Part shown: positions 43,403 through 52,066 of the stretch, one piece after another
Layout: each line of letters begins with the position of its first letter
Position numbering within the stretch: position 1 is the first letter of the stretch
NCBI RefSeq assembly: GCF_000169455.1
Contig: NZ_AAYC01000005.1
Coordinates: 220,887 to 284,886, forward strand
DNA length: 64,000 nucleotides
Reading direction: 5' to 3'
DNA from: Roseobacter sp. SK209-2-6
Lineage (GTDB): Bacteria; Pseudomonadota; Alphaproteobacteria; Rhodobacterales; Rhodobacteraceae
Notes under the pieces: generated by a model
Told to the model about the DNA's origin: nothing
Databases searched by the model: none
The model's input: the letters and a program-made list of their open reading frames with translations, nothing else
Position numbers and translations under genes: made by a program

Positions 43403-45289
43403 ATGATACACCCCTTGGACCTGATGGAGCCGGAAGAAACGGTCGGCAATCTCTGGCATGATATGGCCAGCCGCATGGGCGCTGAAAGCACCCATGCTGA
43501 GGCTTCGGTCACGCTGGAGGAGATGCGCGCCAGCATCACCCTCCTGTTCAAGGGGCTGGGCGGAGCGGGCGGCATCGAGATTCTCGAAGCCCCCGCTGCA
43601 GCCTCCCGCCATCGGCTCAACCATCTGCGCCGCATCGGCACACCGCAAGAAATGGAGCATGTGGCAGATTTTGATGGCGAGCGCCTGCGTTTGCCGCCAC
43701 AGATCCAAGTGTTTTCAAGCCGCGCCTTAAACCGTCAGGCCTATCTCTGGCTGGCGGCCATGGCGGCACATATCCAGATGCCAGTTTCACAGGCCGATGG
43801 TTTTGCGCAGGATCTCGCAGCGATTTCCGCCAACCTCGATGCCCTGCGGGAGGTCTATGCAGCCTGCCCCGGATTGCGCAGCGCCTTTCACCTTTTCTGC
43901 CAAGAGGTACAGCAAAACCGCCGCCGCAGCGGATTGCCTCAATACGAGGCCCGCCTCGAAAGCCTCATTCAGCAGCAGCTTGCCTCCCCGGAACGCGTCC
44001 CGGATTTTTCTGACCTGGCTGGCACCCCTCCGCGCGGCTACAAAACCTATCAGCCCATTCCCATCTGGCTGCGTCTGGAGCAGCGCATCAGTGGCAGAGG
44101 CGCCGCTGCAGATCCGGTGGATCCACAGACCGCGCCCGGCCTGGCCGTCACCAGCCGCAAAGAGGGCAAACGCGAGGAGCGCGAACAGGCAGACCGGCGT
44201 GACAGTTTCATCATGCATAGGTTTGAATCCATCATGTCCTGGGCCGAGAGTCTGAACCTCAACCGGATGGTGGATGACGACGACAATGAGAATGCCCAGA
44301 AGGCCGCCGAGGACCAGGAGCAGATCACCCTGTCGCAGCATATGCGGCGCGCGGCCTCAAAACTGCGGATCTCGCTGGACCTGTCACCGCAGGATGCAGA
44401 CCTTGAACGCCTGGCGGGCAAGTTCACCTACCCCGAGTGGAACCACCGCCTAGGCGAACATATGCCAGCCCATTGCCGCATCCTGGAAAGCGAAGCGGAG
44501 CCCGCCGAAGGGTTTGAACCCGATGCCCGACTGGTGGCGCGGGTCCAGCGCCAGTTTGCCCCGCTGCAGCCACGTCGCGTGATGCTGCCGCGCCAGCTGG
44601 ATGGCAATGACCTGGATCTAGACGCCGTGGTCGCCAGCCGCGTGGATCTGACCGCCGGGCGCGAAGGCAGCGACCGCATCTGGCAGGCCAGCCGCCCGAT
44701 GGCACGCGACCTGAGTGTCGCAGTGTTGATGGACTGCTCGCGTTCCACCGAAGCGGTGGTGAAAGAACGCGCGGTGATTGATACCGCCCGCGATTCCCTC
44801 GCCGCTCTCTCTGCAGGCATCTCCAGCGCCGGTGACAAGCTGGCGATCTGGGGCTTTTCCTCGCTGCGCCGCGACCGGGTCTATATGACCCGCGCCAAGA
44901 GCTTTGAGGACCCGATGGGCCCTGGAGTGACCGCCCGGATCGGCGCCTTCAAACCCGGACATTATACCCGCCTTGGCGCTGCAATTCGCCATGCCTCCGC
45001 CCAGCTTGCCGAAGAAGCCTCTGCCCGCAAGCTTTTGCTGGTTTTGACCGATGGCAAACCCAATGATCTGGACCACTACGAAGGCGTGCACGGCATCGAG
45101 GACAGCCGCATGGCCGTGCGCGAGGCCCAAGCTCTGGGCCAGGCGGTGCATGGCGTTGTCATCGATGCGGATGGCCAGGACTGGTTTGCCCGCATCTTTG
45201 GGCGCGCAGGCTTTACCCTCTTGCCGGACCCAGCCCGTCTGCCGCGCGCCCTGCCTGAAATCTATCACTCCCTCACAATGGAGCAATGA
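43403..45289 (+). CDS. norD: NorD, von Willebrand A-domain activation protein
   Basis: Product of 628 aa from the ATG at 43403 (MIHPLDLMEPEETVGNLW); the earlier open frame lies in norQ. A long N-terminal region precedes a C-terminal vWA domain (about 430-620). That domain has the MIDAS motif VAVLMDCSRSTE and the later LLLVLTDGKPNDLDHYEG segment. NorD partners NorQ in maturation of nitric oxide reductase. Confidence 0.95.
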   Translation: MIHPLDLMEPEETVGNLWHDMASRMGAESTHAEASVTLEEMRASITLLFKGLGGAGGIEILEAPAAASRHRLNHLRRIGTPQEMEHVADFDGERLRLPPQIQVFSSRALNRQAYLWLAAMAAHIQMPVSQADGFAQDLAAISANLDALREVYAACPGLRSAFHLFCQEVQQNRRRSGLPQYEARLESLIQQQLASPERVPDFSDLAGTPPRGYKTYQPIPIWLRLEQRISGRGAAADPVDPQTAPGLAVTSRKEGKREEREQADRRDSFIMHRFESIMSWAESLNLNRMVDDDDNENAQKAAEDQEQITLSQHMRRAASKLRISLDLSPQDADLERLAGKFTYPEWNHRLGEHMPAHCRILESEAEPAEGFEPDARLVARVQRQFAPLQPRRVMLPRQLDGNDLDLDAVVASRVDLTAGREGSDRIWQASRPMARDLSVAVLMDCSRSTEAVVKERAVIDTARDSLAALSAGISSAGDKLAIWGFSSLRRDRVYMTRAKSFEDPMGPGVTARIGAFKPGHYTRLGAAIRHASAQLAEEASARKLLLVLTDGKPNDLDHYEGVHGIEDSRMAVREAQALGQAVHGVVIDADGQDWFARIFGRAGFTLLPDPARLPRALPEIYHSLTMEQ

Positions 45290-45290
45290 C

Positions 45291-45467
45291 ATGAAGAACC
45301 TTTTGCCTCTCTCACTTGCCCTGCTACCCCTGCCCGCACTGGCCGAAGGGTTCGAACGCCCCATTCCCTTGCCACAAACAGCCGCTGCCGAGGTGACCTT
45401 CCTCATCGCTTCCATTGTCATGATCTTGATGCTGGGTGCCGTACATTATCTGGTCAACCGCAGATGA
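45291..45467 (+). CDS. Small exported or membrane protein of the nor operon
   Basis: Product of 58 aa, starting one base after the norD stop. Residues 1-18 (MKNLLPLSLALLPLPALA) look like a cleavable signal peptide. Residues about 34-52 (VTFLIASIVMILMLGAVHYL) form one membrane helix, then NRR. I do not recognise a named family. The tight placement and overlap with the next gene (4 nt) argue that it is real. It may be a small accessory subunit of nitric oxide reductase. Confidence 0.7.
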   Translation: MKNLLPLSLALLPLPALAEGFERPIPLPQTAAAEVTFLIASIVMILMLGAVHYLVNRR

Positions 45468-45688
45468 AACACCGCCCCTCATGGCGGCTGCAGGCTGGGC
45501 TCTATCCCTTTGGCTGGGGCGCTGTTGCCGTCAATCTGTTTTTTGCCAGCCTGATCACACAAAGCCTTGGATGGCGGGCACTTACCCCCTATGAAGCCAT
45601 GGTCTGGGCCGTGCCGCTGGCGCTGCCGGTTGGCTGGTGGTTCGGCACCCATATAATGAGACTGATCGCAGAGGCAGAAAAACGATGA
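45464..45688 (+). CDS. Small membrane protein, possibly NorF-like
   Basis: Product of 74 aa with two hydrophobic segments (LYPFGWGAVAVNLFFASLI near 13 and MVWAVPLALPVGWWFGTHIM near 45). Size, topology and position after norD resemble NorF of Paracoccus (norCBQDEF), but no NorE (cytochrome oxidase subunit III-like) is present. It overlaps the genes on both sides by 4 nt. The name is tentative. Confidence 0.7.
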   Translation: MKHRPSWRLQAGLYPFGWGAVAVNLFFASLITQSLGWRALTPYEAMVWAVPLALPVGWWFGTHIMRLIAEAEKR

Positions 45689-46374
45689 TGGATTGGGCCG
45701 GGTTTGCATTCGCGATGGGCGCATTTCTCGGCAGTCATTTTCTTCCCCGCATCGGAGGGATACGTGAGAAACTGATCGTGCGCCTGGGTCGACGCATTTA
45801 CTTCGCTGGATATGGCATTCTTTCGCTGGTCCTTTTGGCCTGGGTTATCCATGCCGCGGGTCAAGCCCCCTATGTCAAGCTTTGGCCCCAAGAAAGCTGG
45901 ATGCGCTGGCTTGTGAACCTCGCAATGCCCTTTGTTTTTCTGCTGACGACCTGCGGTATCGGGGTGAAGAACCCCCATACACTCGGCGGTAAATCCACGG
46001 CTGAATTTGATCCAAAACACCCTGGCATTGCCGCGGTCAGCCGTCATCCATTGCTGCTGGCCCTGCTGATTTGGGCACTTGTGCACCTCCTTGCCAATGG
46101 AGATCTGGCCCATGCGCTGCTCTTTGGCAGTTTTGCCGCCTTCCCCATGCTGGCCATGTGGGGATTTGACCTCAAAGCTAAACGCCTAAGCGAAACCCAA
46201 GAGAATGAGCTCCTCACAAAAACCTCTTGGTTCTCGCTTGCCCCAGTTTTCCAAAAGGTTTGGTGGAAACAGAATTTCCGCACGCTGAGTCTCCGCGTCG
46301 CTTTGGGATTGTTTTTTTGGGTGGGGGCTCTGCACCTACATGCGACCATCATCGGCGCTTGGCCATTCCCCTGA
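45685..46374 (+). CDS. nnrU: NnrU family membrane protein
   Basis: Product of 229 aa from the ATG at 45685 (overlapping the previous stop); a second ATG follows immediately. About six membrane helices are seen. NnrU family segments are GSHFLPRIGGIREKLIVRLG, GVKNPHTLGG, and the RHPLLLALLIWALVHLLANGD motif (quoted in part) typical of NnrU/isoprenylcysteine methyltransferase-like membrane proteins. NnrU is needed for nitric oxide or nitrite metabolism in Rhodobacter; its exact role is unclear. It closes the nor operon. The 251 nt after it (to 46625) show no gene or clear terminator. Confidence 0.92.
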   Translation: MMDWAGFAFAMGAFLGSHFLPRIGGIREKLIVRLGRRIYFAGYGILSLVLLAWVIHAAGQAPYVKLWPQESWMRWLVNLAMPFVFLLTTCGIGVKNPHTLGGKSTAEFDPKHPGIAAVSRHPLLLALLIWALVHLLANGDLAHALLFGSFAAFPMLAMWGFDLKAKRLSETQENELLTKTSWFSLAPVFQKVWWKQNFRTLSLRVALGLFFWVGALHLHATIIGAWPFP

Positions 46375-46625
46375 TCCGCGCGCCCCTGATCCGCAACAGA
46401 ACAACCAGCAGTCAATCCAATCGCAGGCCAGTGCCCTCAGCTAAGATGGGTCGCCTTCTGAGGCTCAAAAGCAAAAGCGCGTTCAAGTCACCACCTTTGT
46501 TTTCGTGGCGCCTAAAGATAAAAACAACGTTACATTTCAGATCCTTAAGCCAAAATCTCAGAAAAACACATTTTCCACCAAATAGCGCTTGTCTTCCTCA
46601 TACATGCAAGGATATACCCGTCCGC

Positions 46626-46715
46626 GGAGACGTGGCCGAGTGGTCGAAGGCGCTCCCCTGCTAAGGGAGTAAACGGGAAACCGTTTCGAGGGTTCGAATC
46701 CCTTCGTCTCCGCCA
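46626..46715 (+). tRNA. tRNA-Ser (anticodon GCT)
   Basis: Acceptor arm GGAGACG (46626-46632) pairs with CGTCTCC (46705-46711), followed by G and an encoded CCA (46713-46715). The anticodon stem-loop CTCCCCTGCTAAGGGAG has anticodon GCT. A long variable arm (ACGGGAAACCGT) is typical of serine tRNA. The T arm contains GGTTCGAATCC. It reads AGC and AGT codons. Confidence 0.97.
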
Positions 46716-46881
46716 TCATTCAAAAAATGGCGTTTTGGGTCATCTGGCGTACCCGGGTGCAGCAAGTGCGATTTTTTTTCCTGGCTCCCTGCAGGGATAA
46801 ACCAAGCATATGCCCGTTGCCGCTCGCCCGTGTCTCTGCGAAAGGGGCAACTCGTCTTTTTCCCGCCCCCACAAACGGCGC

Positions 46882-48375
46882 TCAACCAAGCTCCTGAGCA
46901 AAGTGTTGTAAAAGCTGGTGTTTAAGGATCTTTCCTGTGGGTGCTGCGGGCAGTTTTTCCGTTATGACGATATGAGAGGGACACTTATAGGCCACGAGCT
47001 GCGATTTGACGAAATCGCCCAGCTCCTCCGCATCGAGTGCCCCTGCAGGACTGGCTTCGACAAAGGCGATGACTTCCTCATCACCTTTGACCAAACGGCC
47101 AACCACCGCGGATTGCACGACCTTTGGATGAGCATTCAGTGCAGCCTCCACTTCGGGGGGAAAGATGTTAAACCCACCACGAATGATCAGCTCCTTCGAA
47201 CGCCCCTCGATATGAAGGAAACCACGCTCATCAAGCCGTCCGATATCGCCACTGCTTAGCCACCCTTGCGCATCCAGAACCTTGTCGGTTTCTTCTGGGT
47301 TTTTGTAGTAGCCCAGCATTACATTTGGGCCTCGCAGCTGCACTTCGCCCAAACCATCGCCGCCACCTGCAACGCCTTGCGAGATCCGCACCTCCACTCC
47401 GGGCAACGGTGGACCTGTGGAAATGTCCGGATTGCCAAGACTGCTGTTGCGTGTCGCACAGATACCCGCCGTGGCTTCGGTCATGCCATAGCCGTTTTGC
47501 AGGGCGACACCATAGAAGGCTTCGGCTCTGCGTTTCCAGTCTGGGTCTAAGGGGGCTGCCCCCGAAGAGACATATTGCAACGACGTGCTGCCCAGTTTTT
47601 CCAACCCTTGTTCTTTGGCATATTGCATGACCAGCGCATGCATCTGCGGGACTGCGGCTAGCCGGGTCACCCCTGCGCGGAGGGCCTGGTATAGGTTTTC
47701 GGCAGAGAAACGTGCTTCAAGCCAAACCTCTGCCCCGGCAAACAAAGCTGCTGTCATCACCGAAGCCAGTCCAAAAACATGGGTCATCGGCAACACCCCA
47801 TAGACCAGATCACCCGGCTGCATATCTCGCAACTCGGCTGAGGCCCGCCCCCCAAAGAGCAGGTTTCCATGGCTTAACATGACCCCTTTGGGCGCACCGG
47901 TAGTCCCGGTCGTATAAAGAAGGACCGCAACCTCAGCAGGGGCATCTCTGCTGCCTCCGTCCTGAACAGCCATGTGAAATTGACCAAATTTCCCATGAAC
48001 CTCTGTGGCCTTCAGCCTCTCTGCATGGCGCCTTGCGGGTTCCGAGACCTGACTAGAACAAAGGATCACTTTTGGCTCCGCATGACTGAGGATCTTGTCC
48101 ACCTCATCAGCACTCATCCGCGCATTCACCGGAACCGCAATCGCCCCAAGCTGCGAGATCGCCATCAGGGTCGCCACCACCGCGCAGCAGTTTTCGGACA
48201 AAACCAGCACACGATCTCCAGGACGGACACCTGCATCCGTCAGGACCTCAGCAGAAGCTGCGCTGGCATCTGCCAGCTCACGGAAGCTCCAGGAAACCCC
48301 AAGGCTATCGCGCAGAGCGGCCGCATTCGGGCGCTGCTCTACCTGCCGGGTCAATAGGTCGTGCCAGAATTGCAT
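46882..48375 (-). CDS. AMP-forming acyl-CoA ligase (PimA-like)
   Basis: Product of 497 aa from the ATG at 48375 (MQFWHDLLTRQVEQRP), with AAGGGGAAAG upstream; a GTG at 48402 is less likely. ANL-superfamily motifs are LLYTTGTTGAPKGVMLSHGN (about 156-175), NGYGMTEATAG, and SGDIGRLDERGFLHIEGRSK (cut here). The catalytic lysine is near the end in PTGKILK. It activates a carboxylic acid to its CoA ester. Being last in an operon of beta-oxidation genes that matches pimFABCDE, a dicarboxylate or medium-chain fatty acid is a likely substrate. Confidence 0.9.
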   Translation of the reverse strand: MQFWHDLLTRQVEQRPNAAALRDSLGVSWSFRELADASAASAEVLTDAGVRPGDRVLVLSENCCAVVATLMAISQLGAIAVPVNARMSADEVDKILSHAEPKVILCSSQVSEPARRHAERLKATEVHGKFGQFHMAVQDGGSRDAPAEVAVLLYTTGTTGAPKGVMLSHGNLLFGGRASAELRDMQPGDLVYGVLPMTHVFGLASVMTAALFAGAEVWLEARFSAENLYQALRAGVTRLAAVPQMHALVMQYAKEQGLEKLGSTSLQYVSSGAAPLDPDWKRRAEAFYGVALQNGYGMTEATAGICATRNSSLGNPDISTGPPLPGVEVRISQGVAGGGDGLGEVQLRGPNVMLGYYKNPEETDKVLDAQGWLSSGDIGRLDERGFLHIEGRSKELIIRGGFNIFPPEVEAALNAHPKVVQSAVVGRLVKGDEEVIAFVEASPAGALDAEELGDFVKSQLVAYKCPSHIVITEKLPAAPTGKILKHQLLQHFAQELG

Positions 48376-48417
48376 GGTCGCTTTCCCCTTGTTTGCGTTC
48401 ACTTTCTACTTTGGTGG

Positions 48418-49200
48418 TCAGATATCCCGAAACTCCGGTGCCCGTTTTTGCAGGAACGCGGCGATACCTTCGCCGGCCTCCCTGCTCCCGGTGGCCTTGG
48501 CCATGGCGTCCCGCTCCAGGCCAAGTTGCTCATCCTCACTTGTCTCATAGGACTTGTTCACCAGGCTCTTAATGGAATTTTGTGCTTTGGCGGGGCCTAC
48601 GCAGAGCTCATCCGCGAGTTTCATTGCCGTGGACACCCCCTGCCCGGCAGAAACCACAGCATTGACCACCCCAAGCTCAGCCAGGCGATCAGCGGATTGT
48701 GGACGCGCCAGAAGGCACATCTCCATCGCAAGTGGACGTGGCAACATACGCGCCAATGACGCGGTCAGCCCCCCATCCGGCACGAGGCCAGCCTTCACAT
48801 AGGCGGCCGTGAACTGCGCCCCTTGCTCGGCCACGATCAAATCCGCCGCCAGTGCTAGCGACACCCCGGCCCCTGCAGCGCCCCCCTCGACCACCGAAAT
48901 GACCGGAACAGGTGCCGCCCGCAGCCCCTTGATCAGATCGTGTAGGTTCTCGATCTTTTCGCGGCGCTCGCTCTCGCTCAACTCTCTGCGGTTGACCAGA
49001 ACCGTCAGATCCCCTCCCGCGCAGAAAAAGCCCCCTTCGGAGGTGAGCAGAATGACGCGAATACGGCTTTCCTGCGCCAATGTCAGAGCGGCCGCAATTG
49101 CCTCATAGAGGTCTTCGGACAATGCCCCACGTCGCGAGGAATTCATATTGATGACCACAGCCCGATCGCCAAGGTCTTCCAGCCTCGCCAAACTTGTCAT
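48418..49200 (-). CDS. Enoyl-CoA hydratase/isomerase family protein (PimE-like)
   Basis: Product of 260 aa of the crotonase fold. The oxyanion-hole segments are SEGGFFCAGGDLTVL (about 54-68) and VVEGGAAGAGVSLALAADLI (about 103-122). The usual second catalytic Glu region reads FTAAYVKAGLVPDGG, where Asp or a neighbouring residue may act. It overlaps the thioesterase gene by 4 nt. Confidence 0.9.
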   Translation of the reverse strand: MTSLARLEDLGDRAVVINMNSSRRGALSEDLYEAIAAALTLAQESRIRVILLTSEGGFFCAGGDLTVLVNRRELSESERREKIENLHDLIKGLRAAPVPVISVVEGGAAGAGVSLALAADLIVAEQGAQFTAAYVKAGLVPDGGLTASLARMLPRPLAMEMCLLARPQSADRLAELGVVNAVVSAGQGVSTAMKLADELCVGPAKAQNSIKSLVNKSYETSEDEQLGLERDAMAKATGSREAGEGIAAFLQKRAPEFRDI

Positions 49201-49619
49201 TTGCGGATCCTCTTAAAGATGCCCGTCGCTGTCGCCAGTAGGCGCCCCTCCTCATCCAGAAGCTCGCCATAGATATGCGCGACCGAGGCGCCGCCCCCCT
49301 TTGCCTGAGCAAGCGCTTTCACGCGCCCACCCTTTGCCGCAGCAACGTAGGAAATGTTCAGAGAGACCGTGACCAGCGGCGCGTGCCCCTCTGGGTCAAA
49401 AAACTGCGAAGCCGTATTGCCACAGACCACATCCAAGAGTGTCGCCGCCATGCCGCCGTGCAGAATGCCATGGCGGTTTAGATGCCGCGGCTCCAGATCC
49501 AATGTCACGCAGCACTCACCAGTGGTGCGATTGATGGTGGTCTCATAGCCCACCATCTGCTGGCATCCCGGATCGTTGATTTGAAAACTATCGGAACCGT
49601 CAGGCGGCAGAGAGGTCAA
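49197..49619 (-). CDS. PaaI-type hotdog-fold acyl-CoA thioesterase
   Basis: Product of 140 aa if translation starts at TTG 49619, which has GGAG 7 nt upstream and gives a normal family length. An ATG at 49685 would add 22 residues, all inside the preceding gene. The hotdog motif HGGMAATLLDVVCGNTA contains the catalytic Asp/Asn region after LNRHGILHGG. It could release free acid from dead-end acyl-CoA intermediates in this pathway. It overlaps the upstream acyl-CoA dehydrogenase gene by 20 nt. Confidence 0.82.
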   Translation of the reverse strand: MTSLPPDGSDSFQINDPGCQQMVGYETTINRTTGECCVTLDLEPRHLNRHGILHGGMAATLLDVVCGNTASQFFDPEGHAPLVTVSLNISYVAAAKGGRVKALAQAKGGGASVAHIYGELLDEEGRLLATATGIFKRIRK

Positions 49620-50751
49620 TGAAGCGCTCCAGTTGAGTGTCAGTGTCGCCAAACCGATGATCGGCCATGATGATACGTTTGGCAAAATGGGCCAATTCGT
49701 ATTCCTGCGTCATGGCGATACCACCATGCATTTGTATGGCTTCTTCCGCGATAAGTCGGCCTGCGCGGCCAATCAGGTTGCGAGCCGCTGCAATTTGCAG
49801 ATCCCTCTCTGCCGTTGACGGGCTTTCAAGGTGGCCAGCGGCATTGATTACGGCAGAGCGCGCTTGCTCCAACTCGATCAACATTTGCGCCATACGATGC
49901 TGCAAAGCCTGGAAGGTGCCAATCGGACGACCAAATTGCTGCCGCGTTCCCAGATACTCCTTAGTCAGATCGACAGCGGTTTCCATCGCACCCAAGGTCT
50001 CAGCAGCAAGTGCGACCTCAGAGCGTGCCCGTGCCCGCAGCAGGGCTTCATGGGCTTGACCTCGTTCTCCCAGGCGTGCGGAAAGAGGCAGATGGACTTC
50101 ATCCAGATCCACTTCGGCAGCGCGGCCACCGGCCATCAACGGGTACCCCCTGAGGGAAAGACCCGCAGTCCCACGCGGAACAAGAAAGAGCGAGATCCCT
50201 TCTTCCGCACCGCTGGCCCCGTCCTCCCGGGCCGAAACCAGCAGAACATCCGCAGCTTCCGCATTCACGACGACGGCCTTGCGTCCACTCAGGACAATTG
50301 CATCTGCGCTGGTCTTTGCCAGTGCCTCAACCTGGGCGAGGTCATAGCGGCTATTGGCCTCGCCATGGGCCAAAGCAAGCTGCAGGTTGCCCTCGATCAG
50401 GTCGGCCAAGAAGGCGCGCTGATCTTTATTGCCCAGATCAGCGATAAGACTGCCACATAGAACGCCGGTATCCAGCACCGGCTCCACCGCTCCTGCTCGG
50501 CCCAGCTCTTCAAACACCGTTGTCAGATCAAAACCCTGGCCACCAAACCCTCCATCCGCTTCGCTGAACAGAGCACCTATCACACCAAGCTCAGAGAGCT
50601 TGCGCCAGATCTCCGCGTCAAAGCCCCTGGCGCCTTCCTCTCCACCAGCGCCCAACAGTGTGCTGGCTTGCAGTGCTTTCTGATGGTCCCGCAGGAAACG
50701 ACGCAGGCTGTCCTGCAGCATCTGGCGCTCTTCGGTCAGTTCGAAATTCAT
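49600..50751 (-). CDS. Acyl-CoA dehydrogenase, small-subunit type (PimD-like)
   Basis: Product of 383 aa with the acyl-CoA dehydrogenase fold: GVIGALFSEADGGFGGQGFD (about 54-73), GTRQQFGRPIGTFQALQHRM near 270, and AIQMHGGIAMTQEYELAHF near 340. The canonical C-terminal YEG(T/S) with the catalytic Glu is absent (reads HRFGDTDTQ). It is encoded directly after another dehydrogenase with a 4-nt overlap. That suggests a heteromeric pair like PimC/PimD of Rhodopseudomonas or the FadE28/29-type complexes. Confidence 0.88.
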   Translation of the reverse strand: MNFELTEERQMLQDSLRRFLRDHQKALQASTLLGAGGEEGARGFDAEIWRKLSELGVIGALFSEADGGFGGQGFDLTTVFEELGRAGAVEPVLDTGVLCGSLIADLGNKDQRAFLADLIEGNLQLALAHGEANSRYDLAQVEALAKTSADAIVLSGRKAVVVNAEAADVLLVSAREDGASGAEEGISLFLVPRGTAGLSLRGYPLMAGGRAAEVDLDEVHLPLSARLGERGQAHEALLRARARSEVALAAETLGAMETAVDLTKEYLGTRQQFGRPIGTFQALQHRMAQMLIELEQARSAVINAAGHLESPSTAERDLQIAAARNLIGRAGRLIAEEAIQMHGGIAMTQEYELAHFAKRIIMADHRFGDTDTQLERFIDLSAA

Positions 50752-51947
50752 GCCCTGCCTCCCAGCTTTACCTTTGCGATGATGTTCTTTTGGATCTCGT
50801 TTGAGCCACCAAAAATAGAAAGCTTTCGGTTGTTGAAATACTGCGCGGCAACCGCTTCACTGCCTTCTGGGCCGAGGCCCGGCTCATTGCCGCTTTCAAC
50901 CGCTTCAGAGGCAAAGGGCATCGCATAGACACCCGCAGCACGGCGTGCCAGATCATTGATTTCCTGCCGAATTTCCGTCCCCTTCACCTTGAGCATGGAG
51001 CTCTCAACGCCCGGCGCCTGCCCTGCCGCCGCACGCGAAATGATGCGCAGATTGGTGGTGGCCATAGCCATCAGGTCAATTTCGGCCTGCGCCAGACGCG
51101 CAGCAAAATGCGGGTTTTCGATCAGTGGGCGGCCGCGATGCATCTGAGCGCGCGCCATACGCTTCACCGCTTCCAGCCCTGCGCGACTGAAGCCAACACC
51201 AGCGATATTGGTACGCTCATGGGTCAAGAGATACTTGGCATAGGTCCAACCTTTGTTTTCCTCCCCAACCAGGTTTTCCACCGGTACTTTTACATCGGTG
51301 AACCAGATCTCATTAACCTCATGGGTGCCATCCAAGAGAATGATCGGGCGCACCTCAATGCCTGGGGTATCCATGTCGATCAGCAGGAAAGAGATCCCCT
51401 GCTGCTGTTTGGCATCTGGATCGGTGCGGACCAGGCAGAAAATCCAATTGGCGTATTGCCCCAGGGTGGTCCAGGTTTTCTGACCGTTGACCACATAGTG
51501 ATCGCCCTCTCGCACCGCGCGGGTTTTGAGACTAGCAAGGTCAGACCCGGCACCTGGCTCAGAATAGCCTTGGCACCACCAGTCTTCACCGGAGAGGATC
51601 CGTGGCAGGTAGTGATCCTGTTGCGCCTTGGAGCCAAACTTCTGCAAGACCGGTGCCAGCATCGAGAGCCCAAAGGGCACGATCCTTGGTGCATGGGCCC
51701 GGCAGCATTCCTCCTCAAAGATATGGCGCTGAACCGCGTTCCAGGCGCAGCCCCCGAACTGAACGGGCCAATTGGGCGCCAGCCAGCCCTGTTCATTCAG
51801 GATCGCGTGCCAGCGATCATGTCCTTCTTTTCCAATACTACGCCCCAAGCGCATCGCTTCAGACATTTCTGCTGGCAGCTTCTGTTCCAGAAACTGGCGG
51901 ACCTCCGCGCGAAAGCGCTCTTCTTCCGGTGAGTAACTCAGATCCAT
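50748..51947 (-). CDS. Acyl-CoA dehydrogenase, large-subunit type (PimC-like)
   Basis: Product of 399 aa with strong family segments: WCQGYSEPGAGSDLASLKTR (about 124-143), YVVNGQKTWTTLGQYANWIF (about 152-171), and KLSIFGGSNEIQKNIIAK near the C terminus. In the last segment the position of the usual catalytic Glu (YEG) is Gly (FGGS), so the base must be elsewhere or in the partner subunit. It is probably one half of a heteromeric dehydrogenase with the next gene. Two hairpins lie upstream between it and the thiolase gene. Confidence 0.9.
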   Translation of the reverse strand: MDLSYSPEEERFRAEVRQFLEQKLPAEMSEAMRLGRSIGKEGHDRWHAILNEQGWLAPNWPVQFGGCAWNAVQRHIFEEECCRAHAPRIVPFGLSMLAPVLQKFGSKAQQDHYLPRILSGEDWWCQGYSEPGAGSDLASLKTRAVREGDHYVVNGQKTWTTLGQYANWIFCLVRTDPDAKQQQGISFLLIDMDTPGIEVRPIILLDGTHEVNEIWFTDVKVPVENLVGEENKGWTYAKYLLTHERTNIAGVGFSRAGLEAVKRMARAQMHRGRPLIENPHFAARLAQAEIDLMAMATTNLRIISRAAAGQAPGVESSMLKVKGTEIRQEINDLARRAAGVYAMPFASEAVESGNEPGLGPEGSEAVAAQYFNNRKLSIFGGSNEIQKNIIAKVKLGGRA

Positions 51948-51983
51948 TTCACGCTGTCTCCCCGTACGCTGTATTGGAACCCT

Positions 51984-52040
51984 GGGTTCTGGCCCTGGCC
52001 AGAACCCGCGCCGTGCCCCTCCTCGATGGAGGGGCGCGGC
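51984..52040 (-). other. Two adjacent hairpins in the operon spacer
   Basis: GGGTTCTGGCC (51984-51994) and its exact complement (51997-52007) form an 11-bp stem with a 2-nt loop. Next to it, 52010-52022 and 52028-52040 form a 13-bp stem around CCCCTCC/GGAGGGG with one G-U pair. They fill the 119-nt gap between thiolase and dehydrogenase genes. No U tract is present, so partial termination or mRNA processing is likely. Confidence 0.65.
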
Positions 52041-52066
52041 GCCCCTTGCTTCATTTCTTTGGCGGA

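Noticed and set aside
46771..46778. T8 run after the tRNA as a terminator
   Set aside because: No stable stem directly precedes it, so termination there cannot be supported.
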